Shown here in pieces: positions 1-12,200 of a DNA stretch of 64,000 nt. Every line of letters starts with the position of its first letter. The first letter of the stretch is position 1. Both the position numbers and the translations under genes were made by a program. Under the pieces are notes generated by a model that saw nothing but the letters and a program-made list of their open reading frames with translations, had not been told where the DNA came from and ran no database searches. The stretch spans positions 20,784,455 to 20,848,454 of the forward strand of contig CAIIXF020000002.1 in assembly GCA_903813345.2 (NCBI GenBank), in the 5' to 3' direction. The stretch is from Owenia fusiformis (Eukaryota > Annelida > Polychaeta > Sabellida > Oweniidae).

Positions 1-826
1 GTTGCACTACAAGATTACTAAATCGAAACCTGGAATCTACTATACTTTAAAGCTGGCTAGAATTGTCTATGGTTCTAGCCAGGATAAGGATACCAGTTCT
101 TCAACTCGACAATGGGAAGAACTGCTCTACCTTAGTGACTAATATGTCATGATATGACATCTAAAGAGTCAATAAAAGATATATAAATTATATTATATTA
201 CATTATATTTATATTATATTGATATATATTATATTTTATCCCACAATTATTGTTTCTTTTGTACAATAACACTACCAGTATTATTTCTGATATTATATAG
301 ATCCGCGTGGTATTCTTCAGAAATTTGCTTATCAGACTCATGCCCTCATATGCGGCTGGTATAGTTTATCAGCTACATGTATGACTGACCTCATATCTGT
401 ATGATAAACAAATTTGAATCTTATGATTTTTTGAATTTTTAATTCTTATCATGGGATAAACCCAATATCAGATCATTTCTAGTGATATCGTTTATTGCCT
501 TGTAAATATCAATATCAACACTCATTTGCTTCAATCAATTGTGTTGATATATATTTGATATAAAAATTATATTAACAATTGTTAAGCTCTGCAATTAAGT
601 TATAATTATTACAATAATTTTAATTAAAAAATAAATTACATGTTAAATAGTCAACCTCAGAGACGTTCTCATTACCTGTAAAGTAGGGAGAGTGCGTTGA
701 TTTCAATAGGCACACCCAGCCATTCCTATAAAAGAACAAATAAAGCACAATAACACTGTGACCAAAACGTGGACACGAGATCAATTCTAAGAATGAGATA
801 AACATATAAATTCAAAACAAACACAG
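1..826. other. AT-rich intergenic DNA, no gene seen
   Basis: Contains a run of TATATTA-type simple sequence at about 175-235. No splice-flanked exon or conserved frame was recognised. Confidence 0.6.
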
Positions 827-1800
827 GGGTTGTATCAAAAATATGAGAAACACAGAAAATGGTCATAATTACATAGGGGTTTCATCAAAAACATAAGAGG
901 AATAGGAAATGGTCATACTAATATAGGGGTTGTGTCAAAAACATGAGAGGCACAGAAAATGGTCTTACTAATATAAGGGTTGTATCAAAAACACAAGATG
1001 CACAGAAAACGGTCATACTAATATAGGGGTTGTATAAAAAACATGAGGTGCAGAAAATGGTCATACTAATATAGGGGTTGTATCAAAAACATGAGGCACA
1101 GAAAATGGTCATACTGATATAAGGGTTGTATCAAAAACACAAGAGGCACAGAAATGGTCATACTAATATAGGGGGTTGTATCAAAAACATGAGAGGCACA
1201 GAAAATGGTCAAACTAATATAGGGGTTATGTCAAAAACATCAGAGGCACAGAAAATGGTCATACTAATAAAGGGGCTGTGTCAAAAGCATGAGAGGCACA
1301 GAAAATGGTCAAAAACATGAGAGGCACAGAAAATGGTCAAACTAATATAGGGGTTATGTCAAAAACATCAGAGGCACAGAAAATGGTCATACTAATATAG
1401 GGTTTGTATCAAAAACATGAGAGGTACAGAAAATGGTCATACTAATATAGGGGTTGTGTCAAAAAGGTAAGAGGCACATAATATGGTCATACTAATATAG
1501 GGGTTGTATCAAAAACATGAGGCACAGAAAATGGTCATACTAATATAGGGATTGTATCAAAAACACAAGAGGCACAGAAAATGGTTATACTAATATAGGG
1601 GTTGTATCAAAAACATGAGAGGCACAGAAAATGGTCAAACTAATATAGGGGTTATGTCAAAAACACGAGAGGCGCAGAAAATGGTCATACTAATAAAGGG
1701 GTTGTGTCAAAAGCATGAGAGGCACAGAAAATGGTCATACTAATATAGGGGTTGTGTCAAAAAGGTAAGAGGCACAGAAAATGGTCATATTAATATAGGG
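827..1800. repeat. 51-bp minisatellite, about 19 copies
   Basis: Unit carries gaggcacagaaaatggtcat followed by actaatataggggttgt. Copies differ by substitutions and small deletions. Short open frames in it come from the repeat. Confidence 0.9.
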
Positions 1801-2224
1801 GAACACTTCTCTCTAGTGAACACCTGTCTCTAGTAGACAACCTTCGTTTGGACATACTCTGTTTACTAATGTATAAATTACCCTCTCTGTAGTAAACAGC
1901 TATCAACATTGAACCTTTTTTCTTTGCAAGAAATGTTTAATATACACAGGTTTTGCTGTATATCAATCCCATGTTAATACACAGAGAAAACTGTAGACTA
2001 TAAATAGAACATCTTTGGAACGTACTTAACATAATGTTCTATTTAGGAGGAGTTCCACAAATAGAGGTTTTTACATTAACTTCATGAGAAAGAGGACTTT
2101 AAATAGTGTTCTATTTTACAGGATTTGCTGTACATGTAAGTCCCAACAACATGCATTGTACAATAACACAAGACAAGGCATTAACATAAAATGTCACCAC
2201 CTAGTGCTCACAATATTAAATGAG

Positions 2225-2735
2225 TTCTAATCTTGAGTCAGATTTGAATTTCTGAGAACTTGTACAAAGTCAGATTCGAACTTCTGAGAACTTGTAGATG
2301 ATTTTGAAAAAAAATTGGTCAATTTGAAGCAATTTGAAAAAGGACCTTTTTGACCTTGAGAAGGTCATTGAAGGACAATTTTTTTTTGACCTTGAGAATG
2401 TCATTGAAGGTCAAATAGTCTGATTTGAACTTTTGAAAACGTAGATGATTTTGAAAAAGATATTGGTCAATTTGAAGCAAGTTGAAAAAAACCTTTTTGA
2501 CCTTTTTTGACCTGGAGAAGGTCAATGAAGGTAAAATCTCAAATCTTAAGCCAGATTTGAACTTCTGATAACTTGTAGATGATTTTGAAATAAAAATTTG
2601 GTCAATTTGAAGCAAGTTGAAAAAAATCTTTTTAACCTTTGTTGACCTTGAAAAGGTCACTGAAGGTCAAATCTTAAATATAAAGTAATATTTGAACTTC
2701 TGAGAACTTGTAGATGATTTGAAAAAAACTGAAGT
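2225..2735. repeat. ~135-bp degenerate tandem repeat, four copies
   Basis: The landmark gatgattttgaaa recurs at about 2297, 2447, 2578 and 2713. The unit holds several TGACCTTGA/GAAGGTCA half-palindromes. It lies between two halves of a GTCACCACC-family element. Confidence 0.8.
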
Positions 2736-2782
2736 CCGTCTAAACAGTACTTGTTAAGTTATTGGAAGTTTTAAGAATTTGT

Positions 2783-2888
2783 TACAGATGCCAACCGCCA
2801 CACACCGATCGCCAACCGCCGATCACGCACCGCTGTCACAAAAAAACAGAGACCATAACAATATGTCACCATTTTTGGTGGTGACATA
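2783..2888. mobile_element. GTCACCACC-family foldback MITE, right part
   Basis: Starts ttgttacagatgcc and ends in accataacaatatgtcacc...ggtggtgacata. The matching left part (acaaggcattaacat...gtcaccacct) is at 2171-2202. Confidence 0.55.
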
Positions 2889-3144
2889 AAAACTAAATAT
2901 ATAAATAGAATAAGTTGGGTGCTTAAGCAGGGGCATAGCCAGAAGTTACATTCTGCCAAAGCCAGGGGTTCGATTTATAGCAAAGGGGGGGTGAGTTCGC
3001 ACGGCGGAAACAGTTTCAATGAAAAAAAAATCAATTTACGGGTATAGAACGTCATATAGCACCTCATCAAATATGAGCGATTCATTTGTTCATGCAAAAA
3101 TATTCATCTTTCTGAGAATCTTTTCTGTTCTTTCGGAAAGACGG

Positions 3145-3537
3145 ATTGTTCCAGGCCGGGGGTTCATTTTATAATGAAAAGGGGGTTAATTAAGGCGATG
3201 GGGAGAGGGTTCGCAGTTAGCACGAGTCCCCTCTCGCTACGTCCATGTTAAGAATACAGCCAAAAACAATGATTACACAATCAATGATAGATAAAAATTC
3301 AAGGGACACTTAATTACATATAAAGGTGGCACCATCAGCAAAAAGGGATTGTTCCAGGCTGGGGATTCATTTTATAATGAAAAGGGGGTTAATTACAGTC
3401 AGGAGAGGGGGGTTCGCAGTTAGTATGATCCCCTCTCGCTATGGCCATGTTAAGAATAGAGCTAAAATCAATGATAACACATGTATAGGGAAAAATTCAA
3501 GGGATGCTTAATTACATATAAAGGTGGCACCATCAGC
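3145..3537. repeat. Tandem duplication, two ~195-bp copies
   Basis: Copy 1 at about 3145-3339, copy 2 at 3343-3537. Both run from gattgttccagg to taaaggtggcaccatcagc with roughly 85-90% identity. Confidence 0.85.
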
Positions 3538-5722
3538 TAACACACCTATTGGTATAGATCATTCAATAGCATATATTGTTTGTTTATTACTTTAATACAT
3601 GGAATTGAATGGAGTATTTCAATAAAAATGATAACATTATCCTATCTTATGGAAATGTAAATCGTGTTTCACAACAAGTTCAGAGAGTGATGCTATTAGT
3701 ATATGGCGATTGCTCAATGAAATTTGACAGTGATCTCCTCAGCATTAAAGCAAGTGGGTGCAGCACCCACAGTCAGTCCCATTCCTTCCCGTCCCAAAAT
3801 TTTTTTGGACCGTGACACCTCGAGTATCCACAGGGACTTATGGGAGACTTATGAGTTACTTACAGTTTCCAGTTCTTCTTCATGTTCTTTTATATAGTGC
3901 TCACATTCATCCCTCACTTCCTCCCATCGTGTTTGTGTGGAAAACACCTTAAAAGAGGAAATATTTTAACTCCTGTAATATGATTTAGAACAAAATGCAA
4001 CATATAATGCCTTGAACCATATCCTCCTTGCAATTCAAACGAGTTTTGCCAAAAAGGAAGGGGTTCAAATTTGACAATCTGGCCAGATAATACTGTAAAT
4101 GTAAGACAATCGTAAAATCAGATGCGTTACACGGTTACACCCGATTTTCCCAAATTGACCAATCAGATCATGCGATGCATGTCCAGAAGCCATGAAGAAA
4201 TGGAAAGGGATTCTACTTTCATAGCCTGGTGTATATAATCAGCTTAAAGTAGAGCTTCTCAATATCTCTGATTGACCGATGATACTTCTCCCTATTTATT
4301 TACCGAATTACATTACTTTTTGGATGGAAAAAAATTGTCCAATGAAGCATGAATGTAATTTGCATTCACCTGTTCTGCAATGCATCGATACAGTGAGCTT
4401 TCATCTTTGGCAATGGGCTTCCTCCACAGATCAAGAGAGGATAAATAGTCATCCATTTTTAAATCTGAAAGTAGACTCAAAAGTTTGACACTTTGATTTA
4501 CTTGATTCAGTTGATTGAACTTTGAAGTTACACTTTTTCAACAAAGGCAAACATTTACAAAATAAATTCAAAGTCTTCATAAAACATTTGATGAATTTAG
4601 TCATACGTTTACAGATATAACATATATTAGTGTTCAGTTACATAACTGAACAGACAAAACATACCTGAAACTTGAAACAATGTGACTTCCAGACTTCTGC
4701 AAGTTTGAATTTTGGGGAGTAGGTCAATCTGAGGATTATGCGTTTTATTATACTACTTGAAACGAATTCATTCATTGATATTTCAAATGTTTGCGGAGCG
4801 TTATATATTAGTTTATTTCTGCATTTGTTCATGATTTATCGAAGCGTTCTGCTAGACATTTGTAGTATTTCTTACATTTTAAAGATGTCACTACTAAGAA
4901 TGATCGATCATTTTTTGCACTCGATGACACCAGACCCACGTGACCCTCAAAGTCAACGCATGCGCATACGACCCTTTCCTATGTGCTAATGGCGACATGT
5001 GCTTGTATCAGACAAATGTCTGTTTTCCCAAGCCTTGTTAGTCTAAGTGCAACCATAAACACTCCATATAACACAGTCTTCCAATAGCGGAGTAGACCAG
5101 CTAACGCCTGGGACCATATGAAACCTCAAACAAGACGGGGAACAGAAGAAACATTGACCTGTATGTTCCAGTTTCTCCGAGCAACGTGGTGAAATTTTCA
5201 GAAGAGAAAAGTATGGATCATATTTTGGTAGGGTTTCTTTCTTTTACTTTGAATCTTGGTAAAGGATATACGTTGAAGTACGTGTACACATCACCTCCTT
5301 GCTTTTTATCCACTTGATGTCACATCGATCAGTAGTTCTGATATTGTGACAACTTACCCTACTTTTGACAAGGTCATTCATTCACTGATTCAGTCCAGAT
5401 TTGAGAAATTTTGCCACACAATGTACATGAGCATAAGTTGATTTATAAAACAAGACTTGTTGACTTATGTTTATTTGGACCTTTGATAACTGCATTTCTT
5501 CCGTATAAACATGGTGTGCCTCTGTCTCTGCTATTGCAATCGGAAAATCAAATGCAATCCACCAATGTTGTACACATGCAGTCAAATGACCAAAAAGGAT
5601 GGTCTGAAAGAAGGTCAAAGCATCATTTGTCTTTTTCAGATCTGATATTGTATCGCAAGCTACATACCCAGTGAATTGGATATTGACAATTCGAGGACAT
5701 ATCTATTTATTATTGACGTTAG
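3538..5722. other. Upstream flank of LARP1
   Basis: Holds a truncated CAGTGATCTCC element (3728-3780) and the candidate promoter around 4937-4980. No coding exon was supported. The region just upstream of 5739 probably includes non-coding LARP1 exon sequence. Confidence 0.4.
4937..4980 (+). promoter_or_regulatory. Candidate LARP1 promoter: E-box, NRF1-like site, pyrimidine tract
   Basis: CACGTG at 4937-4942, GCATGCGCA (NRF1-like palindromic core) at 4958-4966, then a nine-pyrimidine run CCCTTTCCT at about 4972-4980. It is about 770 bp upstream of the LARP1 ATG. Motifs are seen; promoter use is inference. Confidence 0.3.
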
Positions 5723-5738
5723 GAGCTAAACTTGCACA

Positions 5739-6234
5739 ATGTCGGCTGAAGTCGCGCAAGCTCCAAAGACTGATTTCGCTCAAACTGAGGCACCCGTGTC
5801 TGATTCTAGCCCTCGAGCTACAGAATCTATTTCAAAACCAGTAGTCAGTGAACCTGTTTCGCCACCATCTCAGGAAGACAATCCAATTCAAGGGGAATCT
5901 GATAATATTGATTCTAAAGACAGTGCTAAAGGAGAGCAAGAGGCTTCAAAGCCAAAAGTATTTATCGAAGCCCCTCCTCCTAAGGTAAACCCGTGGAAGA
6001 AGAATGCTCCACCTCCTACAAAGACAATTCCAACGGAGCAAAATAAACCAACATCACAACAAAAAACAAACACTGTGAATGCTCCAAAGCAAAAAACTTC
6101 ACAGAAAAGTGTGCAAAAGCCTTCATCGCAGAAACCTGCTCAAAAGAATGCACAGAAAGTACAAGGGAAACCCTCTCCTAAACAACCTGTGAACGTGAAG
6201 CAAACACAATCTAAACCAGAACCCACCTCATCAG
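5739..6234 (+). CDS. LARP1: LARP1 coding exon 1
   Basis: Codes residues 1-165 plus one base. Rich in Pro, Lys, Gln and Ser, with many KPxxQK-like repeats; carries the conserved [10 protein letters not shown] block. Donor tcag|gtgaga at 6235. An acceptor-like site (tattgacgttag) ends at 5722, so the exon probably starts at 5723 with 16 nt of 5' UTR. The open frame runs on to 6335 as intron read-through. Confidence 0.9.
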
Positions 6235-9200
6235 GTGAGAATCTTTATCTTTATAGTGAGGCATATCTGAATGGCAATCATAATTGGGAGTCCCTATGTT
6301 ATTTTCATGTACTGATAACTCATTTCGTATATTGATCTTCATCCTTCAGTTTTGCAGTATTTCAGTGTATCTGTATAATTAGGTCACTGAAAGATGCAGA
6401 CCATGTATAAAATGAGAAATGTGTATCCAGGGAACTTCTCGTAGATAGGAAGACATTAGAACATGCAGAATGACTTTCAGAAAAATTTGAAAACTAGAAA
6501 ATGTCATTTTTATGTCACCACCACAAGTAATGATATATTGTTATAGTCTCCAACCTTTTTGTAGACTTATAGCAGTTGGCATCTGTAACAAATGGCACAT
6601 GGTGACATTTTGCATGTTAATGCCTTGTTTAAAGTCTGATTCACAACTCTGTGGAGAAGTTTTGAATCTAAAAAATAAGCAATCAAAGGACCACATTGCA
6701 ACAGTAGATGAAAAAATAGAAACATAACATACAAGACCTAACTTTTGTAAATCTCAGATAGTTATGTATAATGTGCAGCTAACCTGCGGCCTTTTGTATA
6801 ATTTAGGGTGTTTTTCGTATACTAGTGATCTCCCCAGTATAAAAGCAAGTTGGTGCAGCACCCACCTGAGATTTTGAAAATAGACTTGCACCCACCTGAA
6901 AACCCACTTGCACCCAGTTGAAAATGAGAACAATCATGAATTTTGAGAAAAAATCCTGTGGAGTTCACTGTATACTGTTGCAATATAGTCCTTTGATTGC
7001 CTATTTAAGATTCAAAGTTCTCAATTGAATTATGAATCAGACTGTAAGTTTATTTTGATTAAAATGACTTGTACTGATAAAGTTTTTGAATATTAAAAAT
7101 ATTAGATTCTCATGGTATTTTAATATTAGACTCTCCTAAGATGTTGCAGCTTGGAAAGGTTGTTCAGGCATATTTGAGATATCTTTATTGTTGTATATTT
7201 ATTATATATGGCATATAATTAGGTGTCATGTATATATATATTTTTAGGAGAGGTTATAGACGTTTGCTCTTATTTAGTTCTATTCATGTCGGGATATAAA
7301 TTTCATTTTAAATCACTTTAACCATTTATAGCATTTAACTGTGTGTTGATGCTATTAGAACACTTGAGAAAAAGGACCATCTGATAAGTTTATAAAATAT
7401 ACTTTTCAAAATTTTTAACGAGAATTTCTGAAATTAACTGTACTGTTTTGTCTACAGGTAGTAATCTTTCCAAAATGATATTCTCTCAAAATAACATCTT
7501 TTGGTAACTGGCCTTGTATTGCGCAATTTGGCCATCTTTTGCATCTTGACCTCTATTATGAAAATTAAAGTAGTTCAGGAGCCAGGAAGGGTTCGACCAA
7601 ACCCTCCCCTTGGCCAAAAATCCTTTCAAAATCATACAATTTTTCACCATTCTTAGCACTTTTTTAAGAGATTTTGGCCATTTTTGGAACATTGGATAAT
7701 TGTCAAAAGTGAACCTCCATGGAATTTTTTAAAAAGTGAACCTCCTGGGAAAGCGGCTACAGGCCTGAAAAGTATACTTCCATAGTTCATACATCGTTGA
7801 TAACAAGTGCATAGTGTTAGCACCAGAATGAAGGAATTAGCATAAAGAATCCCCATGTGACTTTACTGAATGGTGTTCATTTTGTATATCACCAAGTCAT
7901 CCTCAGCTTCACCACCTTGAAGTGTTTCTGAATGAGCATTTGCTTTTGGTTGAAGGGAGGAGATCTAGTATTTACTATAGCACCGGTGTTAAGGAGAGAA
8001 TAATCAATGTTCATTGGTCTAGAGAGACACGCCTCCAGATTCATCTAAATTCAGACAATTGTCAAAAAGTGAGATAGTCATACAATGCTGAACTTAACTT
8101 AACAAATAAGATTCCATAAAAGGAAGGAATAAAATTAGAAACACTAAACCACAGGCTTATAAAATATTGATCACAATGCAAATAAATGTATTGGTTTTAC
8201 AATAAAAGCATGCATCTGTATTGAGTTACTAATATGCATATGTGTGAATAAAAAAGAATCAGGTTAAAGTACCATCTTCCACCATTGAAATAAAACTTTT
8301 CTCAAAGATAGAAAGATGGTTTCATTTATATCTAAAAATTCAAATTTTCATAAATTTTTGAATAAGTTCATGTTTTTCTCATTGATTTAGTTTTTCTGTA
8401 GTATATATGTACATGTTACTGTATTTCACCTTAAAATATGTTCATTCATGGTTTCAGCAGGTATAATATTTTCAGCTTGATATCAGTCAATGTAGTGATA
8501 TGTTATTGGTTTATTGTAATTCATATGCAGCAATTTCCCTTCTAATACCATGCTATCATAAATTACTTCATGAATGGAATAGTCATACTGGTACATGTAT
8601 GATAACCGCAATTGATACAAAATTGATATGTACATGTAGTTCTATGCTAGCAAATCAGACATTTTAAATCATGAGAAACTTAAAGCCCTTGATAAATGTT
8701 ATGTTATACTTCATGTATATTTACTTTTCGTAGATCATTTGAATAGGTGCCCTTTTGTTGTTAAACAATTACTGGATGTGCAAAAAATGGCGAGTTTGAT
8801 TCCAAAATGATTAAAAAAGTTTAACTCTTACTAAATTGGTTGTCTAGATATGGCCAAAATTATTAACATTAATTTAAACGGTAAGTTAAATATAATTTTA
8901 TAAGGGCATGGAATCTATTAATAATATTCAATTAATATTGGTATAGCAGCCCTATTGATTTTCAACATACAACGCGACATACAATATATGCACTTACATA
9001 TGTTTAATGATATCGCAGCTAAGATAGCAGTGAACATTGAACAGTTAAAGGCATGGCTTATTCAGACATATGGTCAAATAAAAAGAAAAAAATTGCCAGT
9101 TCTCTTGGATTGTAAACTGATGTAGACATAACATTAATGCTATTGAATTGATATTATATAGATGCAAGTGATCGGATATAAAAGAGCATCGATTAAAACT

Positions 9201-12200
9201 GAAAAAAGGATTTATTTGGTGTTTGAAATATACAGGGAATAAGTACATATGGAAGGTGACAATGTGAAGCAGTAGTGTTCAACTGAGACTTAAACAAAAT
9301 AGAAATAAGATGAGAGGGTCAGGTAGGCATATTTTGCATGTAGAACTCAGTGATCTCCCCAGCATTAACCAAGTGGATGTAGCACCCACCTGAGATTTTG
9401 AAAATAGGCTTGCACCCACCTGAAAATCCATCCATTTGCACCCACTTGAAAATGAGAAAATTCATGACAAATAATCATGATAATTTTTTTTTTTTTTTTT
9501 GGTCTGAATTGTGAAAATGAGAATTTTGCACCCACTTGGGAAAAAATCCTGTGGAGATCACTGGTACTATATAGTACAGTAACACTTGTGCAGTGAACAC
9601 CTATAGAGCCACAAAAATGTGTTCACTGTAGATAGGTGTTCACTACAGAGGCAATTTTATACAGAAGTGAGTAGAGTATGTTCTGAGAAGGGATGTTCAC
9701 TAGACAGGTGTTCACTAGAGAAAGGTGTTCACTAAGACAGGTTTAACTGTTTATAATATATTATACATGTAACATGAAATCAGTTTAGGAATAACCTCCC
9801 CCCCCCCACTACACCCCATGTGTGGTTGTGGGGAATTTGAATACACATGTATATAGGGAAGAGTAAGGTCAGAACTGGAGATCATTTTTGGTCCAAACAA
9901 TTTCCATTCTATTCAGTTGCCCAGTGTGAAGTGACCTATTCCAGTCATAATTCTGTCTCAATGTATACTTGTAAATCAATATACCAGGGGGGTCGCCAAA
10001 TGGTTGCAACATCTCATTTTCAAATGGGGTTTGGGTTAGGTACAAATTGGTTAAAATCTCTCAAAGTAGATGCATTGCCTATTTGCTTTAAACCCTGGGA
10101 ATTTTTAATATGACAGTAAGCATGTTTCTAAGGTAGACATACGTCTTCCCATCCAGGGCATTAATTGGGCAGAACAAGGTATCTAAAGCCATATATGTCA
10201 AATCTAACACGTCCAACGTAATGTTTAATTAATATGTAAATATCATAATTAATTAAACTCCTGTATATTCCAGGATGCGACTTTGCTTTAAATAGATTGT
10301 GTTGTTTGTTAATGCTGATCAGTTACATAAGCAATATTGTTGTTATCTTGCAATAAAGCAGTTTATTATTTTACAAGACTTATTATCTAGCTAGATATTG
10401 ATGAAATGACATTTGCGTGTTGAGAATGTTATTTTCATATTTTTAATCACCTGTAGTTGATTAAAAATTTTATTACATTTTTGTAGACATTTACACAATA
10501 TGGTAGAAAACATGCATTATTCAAATCAAAATATTTCAATGAAATGTAGAAACGAGTAGATATTTATACAATGGAGAGGTTAAGCTAACGATGTTTTTCA
10601 CAACGTAACCGTGAACGCAAAGTAGAAAAATTAACAAAGGAATGTATCGAGCGCTCATAGTTTTATGCGCGCTTAGTCTACTTCAGATACTCTTTCAGCT
10701 TCAGAGTTTCGGGTTTAGAACGGGAGATTTTGAAATTTGACGTTGGGTCAACGGGAACCATTTTACTCGTGTCTATTGAACACTATGCTGTCAATTTTGA
10801 TTTCGATGCACAGTTGAATTCTTGCTGAACACGATGATGTATGCCATGCATGATTTAGCGCCAAAAATCTTACGAAACGAGTTCGTTTAAAATATGTATT
10901 AGAAGACCAGCTATAAAACCGCATCAATGACATACTATAGAATCATATCACGCTATGGTGTAGTCTAAACAAACACTGGATTTGAACGGCTATTTATATG
11001 AGAAGGCTACATGAATTTGTATATGGTCGAGTGATACGTACAGGTTTAGTTTCGATTATATATGCAAAGCTTAACCTCTCAATTATGGTAGAAAACATGC
11101 ATTATTCAAATCAAAATATTTCAATGAAATGTAGAAACGAGTAGATATTTATACAATATGGTAGAAAACATGCATTATTCAAATTAAAATATTTCAATGA
11201 AATGTAGAAACGACAATGAAATGTAGAAACGAGTAGATATTTATACAATATGGTAGAAAACATGCATTATTCAAATCAAAATATTTCAATGAAATGTAGA
11301 AACGAGTAGATATTTATACAATATGGTAGAAAACATGCATTATTCAAATCAAAATATTTCAATGAAATGTAGAAACGAGTAGATATTTATACAATATGGT
11401 AGAAAACATGCATTATTCAAAATCAAAGTATTTCAATGAAATGTAGAAACGACACTTTCCAAATTTTATTGTTTACTTATTTACTTAGTAGAGGCACCAA
11501 CCCAAGAAATATTTAGGATATGGTGGAAACATTTCAGCTTAACTGTTGAATCGTGATAAATCATATTTATGTTGTTTTATCCTTTTTACAAGCTATACTA
11601 TTATTGTGTTCAGTCAAGTTTAGACTATGGGAACAATCATGATTTGCCTTGTTACAGTGATTAATTACATGACTATAAACTGTTAAATGCTAAAAAATAG
11701 GTCTTAATCTTATATAGCTAACCTCTATTACCCACCCCCATCCGGTTTTTGTCACACCACTGGTGGGATTTAGTTATCATGACTGCTTGTTATCAGGATT
11801 TGTGTCTTCCGTCATTTGAAGAAAAGTAACATATCTGATTTTCTTCAACTTCCATACATGTTGTATCAATCCCATATTTTTGTCAGACTTTGATTTTTGT
11901 GCAAATATTCACTTTGGGTAAGCTTGAGATTTGGACAATTTCAGATTTGAGTCAATTTTTAAGATTTTGAAAAAGAACCTTTATTATTATTGTCCAAAGG
12001 GAAGGGAATTTAATTACATTTTACCTCTCTGTCCAACATTGTTGAATTCTTGTATTAGAAGTTACTTTAAGAGCAACACTAATGTCCCATTTGCCCTTCA
12101 GATAATATCATTTTTGTTGATCATTTTATAAAAACAGTCTTGTCCTACCAACATTGATCAATTTTAAGTGACAATAAATTTAACTACCATTTTTGTGATT

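Noticed and set aside
827-1800. Possible CRISPR-like regular array
   Set aside because: The whole 51-bp unit repeats, with no unique spacers, and the genome is eukaryotic.
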